Of a stretch of DNA of 64,000 nt, positions 28,238 to 36,891 are shown piece by piece. The notes beneath the pieces are model-generated. The model saw only the letters and a program-made list of their open reading frames with translations, was not told the DNA's origin and ran no database searches. The DNA is from Terrimonas sp. GTDB lineage: Bacteria > Bacteroidota > Bacteroidia > Chitinophagales > Chitinophagaceae. The translations under genes were made by a program, and so were the position numbers. Positions within the stretch are counted from its first letter, which is position 1. Each line of letters opens with the position of its first letter. The stretch is from NCBI GenBank assembly GCA_016125075.1, contig WGMO01000007.1, forward strand, positions 62,001 to 126,000, read 5' to 3'.

Positions 28238-29893
28238 CTATAATGACACCCCTCTTTTCCAGGGGATAAAATCATCCTGTCCGTTGATCACCGCTTTTGC
28301 CTGTATTTCTCCGCTGGCCACTTTTATAACATGGTCCAAAATTCTTTCGCCGGCTTCTTCAATCGTTTCCTCCCCTTCTATGATCGTTCCGGTATTGATA
28401 TCGATTATATCCGGCATTTTTTTATATAAAGTGGTATTGCTTGCAATCTTTATCACGGGAACGATGGGATTACCGGTGGGGGTTCCCAAACCCGTCGTGA
28501 ACAAAACAATATTGGCTCCGCTTCCCACTTCAGCGGTAGTGGATTCGACATCATTGCCGGGTGTGCAGAGTAAGTTCAGCCCGGGCCTGGTCACTTTTTC
28601 CGGGTAATCCAGTACATCGGTTACGGGTGAAGTGCCTCCTTTTTTGGCGGCTCCGGCAGATTTAATCGCATCGGTAATCAAACCATCCTTGATATTCCCC
28701 GGCGAAGGGTTCATGTCAAACCCCGATCCTGAAGCAATGGCTTTATTATTGTATGCCCGCATGATATCGATGAATTTCCGGGCAGCATCTTCAGTAATAC
28801 AACGATCACTCATTTCCTGTTCCACCCCGCATAATTCCGGGAATTCTGCCAGCACCACAGAACCTCCCGCTGCCACCAGCAGATCAGAAGTATAGCCGAT
28901 GGCGGGGTTGGATGAAATGCCTGAAAACCCATCAGATCCCCCGCACTCAAGCCCGATACATAACCGGCTGATGGGTGCCGGCGCTCTTTTACATTGATCG
29001 GCGATCATCAGACCTGCAAATGTTTGGCGGATGGCAGCTGCCAGGAGATCATTTTCCAGTCCCACTTTTTGCTGCTCCAAAATATAAAGCGGCTTATCAA
29101 AAGCCGGGGAACGTTTAGCTATTTCCTCTTCCAGCAGAACAATCTGGGCATTCTGACAACCCAGGCTTAAAACGGTGGCGCCTGCAACATTCGGATGCGT
29201 GATATATCCCGCTAACAAACCGCATAAAGCCTGGGCATCCTGGCGGGTTCCCCCGCAACCGCCATCATGGTTGAGGAACTTAACGCCATCCACATGCTTA
29301 AAAAGCGGATTGACCGTTTCCCCCTTTGCTGATTGTTGAAAATCGGCATTCAGTATCTGTTCTACTGAAGCACCGGATTGATAAAGGCTGATCAGTTTTT
29401 TGGAAAAATCATTGTATTTCCTGGGGCGGGCATAACCCAACTCTTCCAGCAATGCCTCCCTTATCACTTCCACATTCCTGTTTTCACAAAATACAAGCGG
29501 CACAATGATCCAGTAATTTGCCGTACCCACACTGCCATCTGAACGATGGTAACCCATAAAGGTCCTTTCTTTCCAGGCACTTGTATCCGGAACCGACCAT
29601 TGTGTTTTCCTGGTAGAAGACAACTGATAATTTGAAGAAGCGTGTTTGATATTCTGCGTGCTGATCCGGGTGCCGGGCTCGAGCCGTTCATTGGCCTTTG
29701 CCACCAATACGCCATACATGGTCAGGGCATCACCCGGATTGAGTGCTTGCGTATTAAATTTATGTTTGGCAGGAACATCTGTTTTCAGCATATATGCTTC
29801 CCCCTTATAGTGTACAGTCTGTCCAGCAGCAAGATCCTGCAGCGCTACCAGCACATTATCATCAGGATGAACTTTTAAAACAGTTTGTTTCAT
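28238..29893 (-). CDS. uxaA: Altronate dehydratase (UxaA family)
   Basis: This enzyme dehydrates D-altronate to KDG. An N-terminal SAF domain (about 1-90) is followed by the UxaA catalytic part with FKHVDGVKFLNHDGGCGGTRQDA and CIGLECGGSDGFSGI. The 551-residue length is of the usual long form. Its start codon overlaps the uxaB stop as ATGA, so the two are translationally coupled. UxaA-type proteins have also been linked to the L-fucose pathway of Campylobacter jejuni, so a second substrate is conceivable here, where the deoxysugar cluster lacks its own dehydratase. Confidence 0.94.
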   Translation of the reverse strand: MKQTVLKVHPDDNVLVALQDLAAGQTVHYKGEAYMLKTDVPAKHKFNTQALNPGDALTMYGVLVAKANERLEPGTRISTQNIKHASSNYQLSSTRKTQWSVPDTSAWKERTFMGYHRSDGSVGTANYWIIVPLVFCENRNVEVIREALLEELGYARPRKYNDFSKKLISLYQSGASVEQILNADFQQSAKGETVNPLFKHVDGVKFLNHDGGCGGTRQDAQALCGLLAGYITHPNVAGATVLSLGCQNAQIVLLEEEIAKRSPAFDKPLYILEQQKVGLENDLLAAAIRQTFAGLMIADQCKRAPAPISRLCIGLECGGSDGFSGISSNPAIGYTSDLLVAAGGSVVLAEFPELCGVEQEMSDRCITEDAARKFIDIMRAYNNKAIASGSGFDMNPSPGNIKDGLITDAIKSAGAAKKGGTSPVTDVLDYPEKVTRPGLNLLCTPGNDVESTTAEVGSGANIVLFTTGLGTPTGNPIVPVIKIASNTTLYKKMPDIIDINTGTIIEGEETIEEAGERILDHVIKVASGEIQAKAVINGQDDFIPWKRGVSL

Positions 29894-31416
29894 TTGCTAT
29901 CAACTTTTGCGGTAGCAGGATCATTTAAGATTTTGGCAGCCCCTACATGCATCAACTGTTCCAGTTTTTCGGTAACTGCAACGGTAAACCCGGGAATGGA
30001 AGAAAGATCTGTCCCCCATATATTTGTCTGGCACAATACTGCCGGTACCAATTTATCAAAGCTAAGGTTATTCCAGTTTTCTTCATAAAAAGAAGCCGAG
30101 TCATCACTGATAAGATAGGATATCCCGTTATGCTCCCCGTAATATTTACCATCTTCGGCTTTGTTACATTTCATGAAAAGCAAATAGGCCGCAAACCCCA
30201 GGGCCATGTTGGCAGGGACCGACTGATATCTCTCATAATATTGAAGAATTAAGGGCACATTACGCATCGCCATCTTACTGGTATATTGCAGGGAGATACT
30301 TAACCATTTATGTTCGATAAACGGATTGCGATACCGGTCCAGTACTTTTACTGCAAAATCCCTGGCCTGTACAAGGGTTAATTTTTCGCTTGCAATGGAA
30401 GGTGCAATCTCTTCCATCATCAGATCTGTAATAAAGGAGAGAAACCCCTTATGCTCCATGGCATCCTTCACAGTTACAAATCCGGAAAGATGGGCGAGCC
30501 CGCAACAAAAAGTATGTGACCCGTTTAATAAACGAAGTTTCAATTCACGAAAGACATCGATATCTTCCACAATGGCCACGGCATCATCTGCCTTGTAAAA
30601 ACTGAGTACTTCCTTCACACGTGGGTCAGCCGCTTCAATGGCCCAGAGACTATAAACTTCAGACATGATCATCAGGTCGTCCTCGTATCCCAGCAACGCT
30701 TCCATCTCTTTTTGCTGTGATACCGGCAATTTGCCCGGAACGATCCGGTCGACAAGCGAGTTGCAAAAAATATTGGCATTCTCCAGCCAGTCCAGGAACG
30801 GGCCTTCCAAACCGTTTTGGTGTGCCAGTTCCAATACAATTGCTTCCAGTTTCTTACCATTGTCGGTAATGAGTTCTGTGGGAACGATTATTAATCCCCT
30901 GGAAGGATCTCCATTAAAATGTTTATACCGTTTATAGAGGAAAGAAAGGAGTTTCCCCGGAAAGGAATCCGGGGGATCGGCATGAATGTTATCCTTTACC
31001 AATGTGATGCCTACTTCTGTGGTATTGGAGATCACCAATTGCAGATCCGGGTTGGTGGCACACTCCAGCACGGCATTCCAGTCATTTGTTGCGGCAATCA
31101 CCCTGCTGATGGAAGCATTGACCACGATAGATTCCTTTTTGGCCTCATGTTCAATTCCCCTGATGCACTGTGTATACAGGCCATCCTGTAATTCAAAAGC
31201 ATCGGCACCGCCACTGGCTGTAGACTTTACCACCACGATCCTTCCGTTAAAAATTCCCTGTTTATTGGCCTTATCGATAAAATAATCCGGCAAGCCCCTT
31301 AACAAAACGCCGGTCCCGAACTGGATTACCTTTTCGGGTAATAAAAAAAATTCATCTGCCGGTAATTCTGCAACCGCCGGATTCAGCGCTTTCAATTTCG
31401 TTCTGGATAGATGCAT
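29890..31416 (-). CDS. uxaB: Tagaturonate reductase
   Basis: This NADH-dependent polyol-type dehydrogenase reduces tagaturonate to altronate. It shows IQFGTGVLLRGLPDYFID near the N-terminus for nucleotide binding and KLRLLNGSHTFCCGLAHLSG as the family's substrate region. The 508-residue length is normal. Fructuronate reductase is a close relative, but the adjacent altronate dehydratase points to UxaB. The gene follows the GH88/105 enzyme by 75 bp, with a palindrome in that gap. Confidence 0.92.
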   Translation of the reverse strand: MHLSRTKLKALNPAVAELPADEFFLLPEKVIQFGTGVLLRGLPDYFIDKANKQGIFNGRIVVVKSTASGGADAFELQDGLYTQCIRGIEHEAKKESIVVNASISRVIAATNDWNAVLECATNPDLQLVISNTTEVGITLVKDNIHADPPDSFPGKLLSFLYKRYKHFNGDPSRGLIIVPTELITDNGKKLEAIVLELAHQNGLEGPFLDWLENANIFCNSLVDRIVPGKLPVSQQKEMEALLGYEDDLMIMSEVYSLWAIEAADPRVKEVLSFYKADDAVAIVEDIDVFRELKLRLLNGSHTFCCGLAHLSGFVTVKDAMEHKGFLSFITDLMMEEIAPSIASEKLTLVQARDFAVKVLDRYRNPFIEHKWLSISLQYTSKMAMRNVPLILQYYERYQSVPANMALGFAAYLLFMKCNKAEDGKYYGEHNGISYLISDDSASFYEENWNNLSFDKLVPAVLCQTNIWGTDLSSIPGFTVAVTEKLEQLMHVGAAKILNDPATAKVDSK

Positions 31417-31432
31417 ACAATTTCGTTTACCG

Positions 31433-31449
31433 AACAGGCATGGCCTGTT
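31433..31449. promoter_or_regulatory. Palindrome ahead of uxaB
   Basis: AACAGGC-ATG-GCCTGTT is a perfect seven-base inverted repeat 17-33 bp before the uxaB start. There is no T-tract on the minus strand. It could be an operator, or a hairpin separating the hydrolase genes from the catabolic genes on one mRNA. It does not resemble the LacI-like sites elsewhere in this window. Confidence 0.3.
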
Positions 31450-31491
31450 TTAAAAAATGATCGTCACAAACAATATTTCGGTTTTTCAATA

Positions 31492-33387
31492 TTAATTTTT
31501 TGCAGACCTGCTTAATAACCAGTTTGCAATATTTTTTGCCGCCGTAAAGTTCTTATAAGCAGCGGGTAATTTCCTGCCATCCAAATATTCATTATACAGC
31601 CAGGGGTCTCCCACGATAAAAACAACCCCTTTTCCATAATGTGTCACTGCAATAATCACATCGTCATTTTTTTTCACCAATGCTATGGCCGGGCCGGAAA
31701 TATCCAACCCACTTATTTCCTTCAGGTACATATTAATATTTTCGGGAAAGACCTCATTCACCCCGGAACTTACAGCACCGGTTTCAAAATGGTCATTCTT
31801 CACCATGTTCAGGTCTTTCTTGTTAAACCTGACGCCAAATTGCCCCGACAATATATTAAAATGATCCAGATCGCAATTCGCACTGTCATTGGCCATCAGC
31901 ATTAATGCCCCGCCCTTTTTCACCCAACGGGCGATTCGTTTTGCCGCTTTCCCGGTCATATAATGAGGAGATGGGTTGTCCTTTATGTGATCGGGATCCA
32001 CAATAATGTATACTGCTGCCTTTTTCAGGTTGGCCGATTGGGGTTCTCTATCAAGCGAATGCAAGCTTGCCCCGTAATGTTCAAACACCTTGCCCAGGGT
32101 ATAGAATCCCGGGTGGCTCCTTTCCTCCCATACATAATGCCAGTACTGATTATACCCCTTACTATCTTTTCTTATTTCACTGTTAAAATACCGGTCAAGC
32201 AAAACCTGTTTTCCTTTACCGACCGGGAGCATGGGTAATATCTCCATCTCGTTACTGGCCAGCATAAATGCCCCGATACCTTTTGGATCATTCATCACAA
32301 CCGGCTCGCTCATATAATAATCAAAACTTCCGTCACGGTAAGGTTTCCCTCCGAGCCCCGAGACTTTCACCGTCCCGTATAAATTGAGCTGGCCATTCTC
32401 TTCCCTCACAAATTGTTGCAGAATACCCTGATAGGCTTTTTCTGCCATCTGGATTTTACCCGCTGGCAGGTAACCTTTTCTAACCCCTTTGGCAATGGCA
32501 TAAACAAATTGTGAAGCGGCAGAGGATTCAAAATAATTTCTTTCCTTCCCTGGCCCGTCATAATGCATCACATCGTACCATAAACCCGTGGCAGGGTCCT
32601 GCTGTTTTTCCAACGCATCCACCAGCCGGTTAAGAATATCGATCAGGTTCTTTCTTTTTGGATGGCCGGCAGGAAAATAATCCAGTACATCCACCAAACC
32701 GTCTGCATACCATCCCATCGCCCTGGCCCAAAAATTGGGAGATTGGCCCGTTTCCTTATTCGCCCATTGCTGCTGCCTGCTCTCATCCCATCCATGATAG
32801 AGCAAACCTGTTTTTGGATCCCTGGCATGTTCTTCCATCCAGATAAACTGGTCTGCAATGTCATTAAAGGCTGTATCCTCATGAAACAGCATGGCATATT
32901 CGGCATAAAAAGGCTCACCCATGTATAAACCATCGAGCCACATCTGGTTGGTATAAATTTTCTTATGCCAGAACCCACCTTCCCGGGTTCGGGGGTGTGA
33001 CCGCAACTGGCTTCTCAAAAGATCGGCTGCCTTCCTATATTTTTCCTTCCCGGTCACCCTGTAAAGCAAAAGCACCAGTTTGCCATTATTCACATGATCA
33101 ATATTATACTCTTCGGGATCATATCCTTTGATCCGGCCGTCCTCCTGGACAAAAAAGTCCATTTTTGACTGGATCGCATTATAATATTTTGCATCACCCG
33201 TGTTCATCCATAATCCTTCAAACCCTTTCAATACCACCCCCATATCATAGGACCATTTTTCCGTACCACCAATGGGCGTATTGTCTTTCCAGGTAGCCAA
33301 AACCGTATTCGCCATTTTGCCACTCTGCGACTGCGAAAAGGCAAACTGTGAGAAAAACAGGAATGCAATTACCAGGATCTTTTTCAT
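31492..33387 (-). CDS. GH88/GH105 unsaturated uronyl hydrolase with extra C-terminal domain
   Basis: This secreted or periplasmic enzyme (signal peptide ending near FAFSQ) removes 4,5-unsaturated galacturonate from oligosaccharides made by pectate or rhamnogalacturonan lyases. The (alpha/alpha)6 barrel fills about residues 25-390. Its likely catalytic Asp lies in MWLDGLYMGEPFYAEYA near residue 151. A second domain (about 425-630) begins with ANLKKAAVYIIVDPD and includes WVKKGGALMLMANDSANC. It resembles the DUF4350/glutamine-amidotransferase-like modules seen on some Bacteroidota rhamnogalacturonyl hydrolases. Total length is 631. It follows GH28 and precedes uxaB. Confidence 0.88.
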   Translation of the reverse strand: MKKILVIAFLFFSQFAFSQSQSGKMANTVLATWKDNTPIGGTEKWSYDMGVVLKGFEGLWMNTGDAKYYNAIQSKMDFFVQEDGRIKGYDPEEYNIDHVNNGKLVLLLYRVTGKEKYRKAADLLRSQLRSHPRTREGGFWHKKIYTNQMWLDGLYMGEPFYAEYAMLFHEDTAFNDIADQFIWMEEHARDPKTGLLYHGWDESRQQQWANKETGQSPNFWARAMGWYADGLVDVLDYFPAGHPKRKNLIDILNRLVDALEKQQDPATGLWYDVMHYDGPGKERNYFESSAASQFVYAIAKGVRKGYLPAGKIQMAEKAYQGILQQFVREENGQLNLYGTVKVSGLGGKPYRDGSFDYYMSEPVVMNDPKGIGAFMLASNEMEILPMLPVGKGKQVLLDRYFNSEIRKDSKGYNQYWHYVWEERSHPGFYTLGKVFEHYGASLHSLDREPQSANLKKAAVYIIVDPDHIKDNPSPHYMTGKAAKRIARWVKKGGALMLMANDSANCDLDHFNILSGQFGVRFNKKDLNMVKNDHFETGAVSSGVNEVFPENINMYLKEISGLDISGPAIALVKKNDDVIIAVTHYGKGVVFIVGDPWLYNEYLDGRKLPAAYKNFTAAKNIANWLLSRSAKN

Positions 33388-33442
33388 AATAAATCAATTA
33401 TTGAGATGCATGGGTCTGATCTGAATGACCTGTCCCCCATTA

Positions 33443-35083
33443 TCAATTCTTTTTGACAGCAGAAGGCAAAGCCCCTAATTCAAAACTGATCATTTCCTTT
33501 GTCCCTGCAGCATCCGTATTTTGTATACTGATGTTTTTTGTTCTTTCCCCATTTAACCTGAACAGCAGGGATACTCCCTTGCTATAGGAGATATGGTCAA
33601 ATTCCAGATTGTCACTTTGAACAATATCGATAACCGGTTTTTTTTCTTCACTCAAAATTTTGATGTTCCGGAATTGGATACCATGGGCTTCCTGGATATC
33701 CATACCCCTGGTAGCCTGCAGGACCATATTTTCCAACACAATGTCTTTTACAGGCATTTCCGGTATACCCCGGATAAATATCCCTTTGTCTGCACCGTTA
33801 CAGTACACATCACTAATATGGAAATTCCGGAATACCGGTGTTGTTTCATCTACAGGCATAAACACGACCTTCGGCAATTCCCGTTTTTCATCTGCCAACG
33901 GCACCGGATCTTTTGCCATATAATACATGTCAAAAAGGATCGCATCACCCACAATATCCTTCATATAGATATGATCAATATAAATATTCTCCACAACACC
34001 TCCCCTGCCCCTGGTCGTTTTGAAACGAAGACCGATATCTGATCCGATAAAATTGCAGTTGCTGACATAAATATTCCGGGCACCCCCACTCATCTCGCTG
34101 CCGATCACAAAACCTCCGTGTGAAGCATACACCGTACATCCCCGGATGATCACATTTTCAACAGGCATCGCCCTTTTCCTGCCTTCGGCATCCCGCCCGC
34201 TCTTCATACACAAAGCATCATCGCCAACATCAAAGACCGAGTTTTCAATCAGCACATTCTTACAGCTTTCCAAATCAATACCATCTCCATTCTGGGCATA
34301 CCAGGGATTTTTTACCTTGATATCCCTTACCACGATATCCTCACTCATTAACGGATGAAGACACCAGGCTGGAGAGTTTTGAAAGGTCACCCCTTCCAAT
34401 AAAATTTTTTTACAGCTGGTAAAAACCACCAGGTTAGGTCTCAGAAAATCCCTGATGCTCTCGTAAAACACATTGTCTTTGCCACTGGCAATAACCCCGG
34501 GATTGGATAAGAGGGAACCTTTACGATAGGATGCAGAAGGAAACCATGTTTTCTTATCATCACTTAATAGCCCTCCTGAAGCAACCAGTTTTTTCCACTG
34601 GCTTTCCGTAAGCTTGTCTTTTTTTACTGCCCGCCAGGCATCTCCATTTCCATCGATGATCCCCTTACCGGTTATTGCAATATTTTCTGCGTTTGTCGCA
34701 GAAACCGGTGATTGGTTCCTCATTTGCGGGAGCCCTTCCCAATTTCCTTCGATCAAAGGATATTGTGACTTGTCTTTTGTGAATAACAGGATCGCCCCTT
34801 CTTCCAGGTGCAGGTTGATATTACTTTTTAAAACCAGTGGCCCGGTAAGCCAGAGACCTGATGGCACCCGAACTACCCCACCCCCTTTTTCATGTGCAGT
34901 TGTTATGGCATTGTTGATACTGGTTGTGTTTAATACATAGCCATCGCCTATCGCGCCATAATCCCTGATATTGAAGGTGTCTGATAAAAAATCGGTTGGC
35001 CTGATGACGGGCAATTGTTTTTGCGCACTACAGGAACCCAATAAAATGACAAAACCCAATGGTATGAATGCAAAGAATTTCAT
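33443..35083 (-). CDS. GH28 polygalacturonase, lipoprotein
   Basis: This right-handed beta-helix enzyme hydrolyses alpha-1,4-galacturonate bonds in pectin. The three Asp positions are seen in NGDGID (about 264-269) and GDDA (about 284-287). HGG is near 323 and RFK near 354, the standard GH28 set. The start at 35083 is chosen because it yields a lipoprotein signal with a LLGSCS lipobox (Cys18); upstream in-frame codons would precede it with unrelated sequence. The 546-residue protein should be anchored in a membrane facing the periplasm or outside. It is the first gene of the uronate operon and has a LacI-like site about 100 bp upstream. Confidence 0.9.
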   Translation of the reverse strand: MKFFAFIPLGFVILLGSCSAQKQLPVIRPTDFLSDTFNIRDYGAIGDGYVLNTTSINNAITTAHEKGGGVVRVPSGLWLTGPLVLKSNINLHLEEGAILLFTKDKSQYPLIEGNWEGLPQMRNQSPVSATNAENIAITGKGIIDGNGDAWRAVKKDKLTESQWKKLVASGGLLSDDKKTWFPSASYRKGSLLSNPGVIASGKDNVFYESIRDFLRPNLVVFTSCKKILLEGVTFQNSPAWCLHPLMSEDIVVRDIKVKNPWYAQNGDGIDLESCKNVLIENSVFDVGDDALCMKSGRDAEGRKRAMPVENVIIRGCTVYASHGGFVIGSEMSGGARNIYVSNCNFIGSDIGLRFKTTRGRGGVVENIYIDHIYMKDIVGDAILFDMYYMAKDPVPLADEKRELPKVVFMPVDETTPVFRNFHISDVYCNGADKGIFIRGIPEMPVKDIVLENMVLQATRGMDIQEAHGIQFRNIKILSEEKKPVIDIVQSDNLEFDHISYSKGVSLLFRLNGERTKNISIQNTDAAGTKEMISFELGALPSAVKKN

Positions 35084-35161
35084 TGGCAATAAATCGAAGG
35101 AACAAATACCCTGAATATGAGTGAATAATATTACAAGTCTACTTAGATATTGATTGATAAT

Positions 35162-35191
35162 CAAAGTATTCAGGGGGTTTTTCTACGCAAA
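35162..35191 (-). promoter_or_regulatory. Possible promoter for the GH28-uronate operon
   Basis: On the minus strand TTTG (35188-35191), a 19-base spacer and TACTTTG (35162-35168) resemble the -33/-7 pair, with the -7 element one base short of TAnnTTTG. The -33 element falls inside the proposed LacI-type operator, so repressor binding would block it. The RNA leader would be about 70 bases. Confidence 0.3.
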
Positions 35192-35207
35192 CGTTGCCGG
35201 TATCGAT
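35185..35207. promoter_or_regulatory. LacI-type operator candidate upstream of GH28
   Basis: The site reads ACGCAAACGTTGCCGGTATC on the plus strand. It shares ACGCAA, CGTT and CCGG at identical spacing with the site in the susC-lacI gap, and both have a T-run just before ACGCAA. The core around a central CCGG is typical of LacI-family operators. It lies about 100 bp upstream of the GH28 start. Confidence 0.5.
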
Positions 35208-35271
35208 TTCGGATTTTCGGGGGTTTTGATTGTCAGTTATATAGAAGCGTCAAAGTCCGTAAATTCTAATC

Positions 35272-36060
35272 TCAGGCATTGGCCAATGCCCGGTCCAAAT
35301 GGACATATCCACCGTCTACATGAATGATCTGGCCGGTGGTATGTGCCGACTTTTCGCTGAGCAGGAAAACGACCATACTGGCAATTTCTTCGGGAAGGGT
35401 CATCCGGTTACCCAGGGGGATCCGGGACCGGATCTCCTGTAATTTTTTATCCGGGTCGGGTAAGGTTTGGATCCACTTTTCATACAAAGGGGTAAATGAC
35501 TCTGCCACCACTACCGCATTTACCCGGATACCGTATTTGAGCAGTTCTACTGCCCACTCCCTGGTGAGGGCATTCCTGCCACCATTCGCTGCGGCATAAG
35601 CAGAAGTGTTCCCCTGTCCGGTTTCTGCAGTTTTGGAACTGATATTCACAATAGCTCCTTTATTCCGTATCAATTCCGGCAAAGCATGATGTACCACCAG
35701 GTAATAGTGAATAAGGTTTTTATGCAGGGAAGCAAGAAAATCCGTGTAATTCCCATTTTCAAGACCAACCCCGTCATTCACGCCTGCATTATTTACAACC
35801 GCATCAATTCTACCAGCCAGTTTTATCGTTTGCAAGACTGCCCCTTTACAAGCTTCCGGATCCGTTAATTCCGCAACCACCTGCAGGGCAGATCCTCCTG
35901 CTTTGCTTATTTCTTTTACGAGGCGAAGGTTGTCATTTTCGTTACGGCCAATAATAACAGGGATGGCTTGTTCTTCCACCAGCACTTTAACGATACCCTC
36001 CCCAATCCCTTTCGCTCCACCGGTAACTATTATTACTTTATCCTTTAACCCAAGTTCCAT
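35272..36060 (-). CDS. SDR oxidoreductase, L-fucose dehydrogenase-like, with Asn for the catalytic Lys
   Basis: This 262-residue short-chain dehydrogenase resembles those that oxidise L-fucose or a similar aldose to its lactone. The cofactor motif TGGAKGIG (13-20), NNAG (90-93) and catalytic-type Ser141/142 are present. The usual YxxxK reads Y155-A-A-A-N159: codon 35584-35586 is AAT on the coding strand. All else looks intact, including DGGYVHLDRALA at the C-terminus. It is the last gene of the deoxysugar cluster. Loss of the Lys might lower activity, or it may be a feature of this subfamily. The substrate assignment is from context. Confidence 0.75.
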   Translation of the reverse strand: MELGLKDKVIIVTGGAKGIGEGIVKVLVEEQAIPVIIGRNENDNLRLVKEISKAGGSALQVVAELTDPEACKGAVLQTIKLAGRIDAVVNNAGVNDGVGLENGNYTDFLASLHKNLIHYYLVVHHALPELIRNKGAIVNISSKTAETGQGNTSAYAAANGGRNALTREWAVELLKYGIRVNAVVVAESFTPLYEKWIQTLPDPDKKLQEIRSRIPLGNRMTLPEEIASMVVFLLSEKSAHTTGQIIHVDGGYVHLDRALANA

Positions 36061-36063
36061 ATG

Positions 36064-36888
36064 TTATAGTGTATAAAATCTTTCTGCATTGGCACCAAAC
36101 AGTTTTACTTTATCATCCTCACTGGCATTTTCCATATATTTTTCTATCAGGCTTTTCCATTGTACATACATCCCGGAAAGCAGGATTACCGGCCAGTCAC
36201 TCCCGAATAATATGCGGTCGGTACCAAAGGCTTCAAAGACCACATCCAAATAGGGATAAAAATCGGCCGGGCTCCATTCTTTCCATTTCGCTTCGGTCAG
36301 CAGACCGGAAATCTTACAATATACCCCTGGGTGCCGGGCCATTTCACGAATGTGAATTTTCCATTCGTCAATCTTTTTTTCAGCAATGCCGGGTTTGGCA
36401 CAATGGTCAATCACAAATTGCTGTTCCGGGAAAGCGGCAACAAAATCCAATGCAGCCTTTAACTGGTGATGATAAATCAGGATATCAAAAGTCTGGTCAA
36501 AAGGATGGAGGGCCCTGATACCCCTCCTGAATGCTTCCCGCTTCATGAAATCATCCGGTTCCCCCTGGATCAAATGTCTCCAGCCCCGGATGATGGGATA
36601 GCGGGAAAAATATTCGAGCCGTTCCTGTATATTATCGTTTTGCAGATCAATCCATCCCACCACTCCCCTGATCATATCATGGGTCCTGGAAAGTTCAACC
36701 AGGAAATGTGTTTCCAACTCCGACTGGCTGGCCTGAACCGCCACAACGGCATCGATCCCATTTCTTCGTAACGAGGGCGCAATGGTTTCGGGCAGATAGT
36801 CCTTTTTCAGGATTTTCATCTCTTCTGTTATCCATTCATCTTTTATTTCCTGGTATTGCCAGAAATGCATGTGAGAATCAATGGTCAT
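36064..36888 (-). CDS. Amidohydrolase-family sugar lactonase (fucono-/rhamnonolactonase-like)
   Basis: This 274-residue cytoplasmic protein has the metal-binding DSHMHFW start, a mid-protein FVIDHCAKPGI stretch and ILFGSDWPV near residue 230. These are the marks of the lactonase branch of the amidohydrolase family. It would open the L-fuconolactone or L-rhamnonolactone formed by the neighbouring dehydrogenase. It is 3 bp from the genes on each side, so it belongs to the same transcript. 2-pyrone-4,6-dicarboxylate hydrolases are related, but the neighbours suit a deoxysugar lactone. Confidence 0.85.
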   Translation of the reverse strand: MTIDSHMHFWQYQEIKDEWITEEMKILKKDYLPETIAPSLRRNGIDAVVAVQASQSELETHFLVELSRTHDMIRGVVGWIDLQNDNIQERLEYFSRYPIIRGWRHLIQGEPDDFMKREAFRRGIRALHPFDQTFDILIYHHQLKAALDFVAAFPEQQFVIDHCAKPGIAEKKIDEWKIHIREMARHPGVYCKISGLLTEAKWKEWSPADFYPYLDVVFEAFGTDRILFGSDWPVILLSGMYVQWKSLIEKYMENASEDDKVKLFGANAERFYTL

Positions 36889-36891
36889 AAG

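Noticed and set aside
35084-35164. 27-residue N-terminal extension of the GH28 enzyme
   Set aside because: It would bury the lipoprotein signal peptide and runs back towards the promoter region, so the internal ATG at 35083 is preferred.
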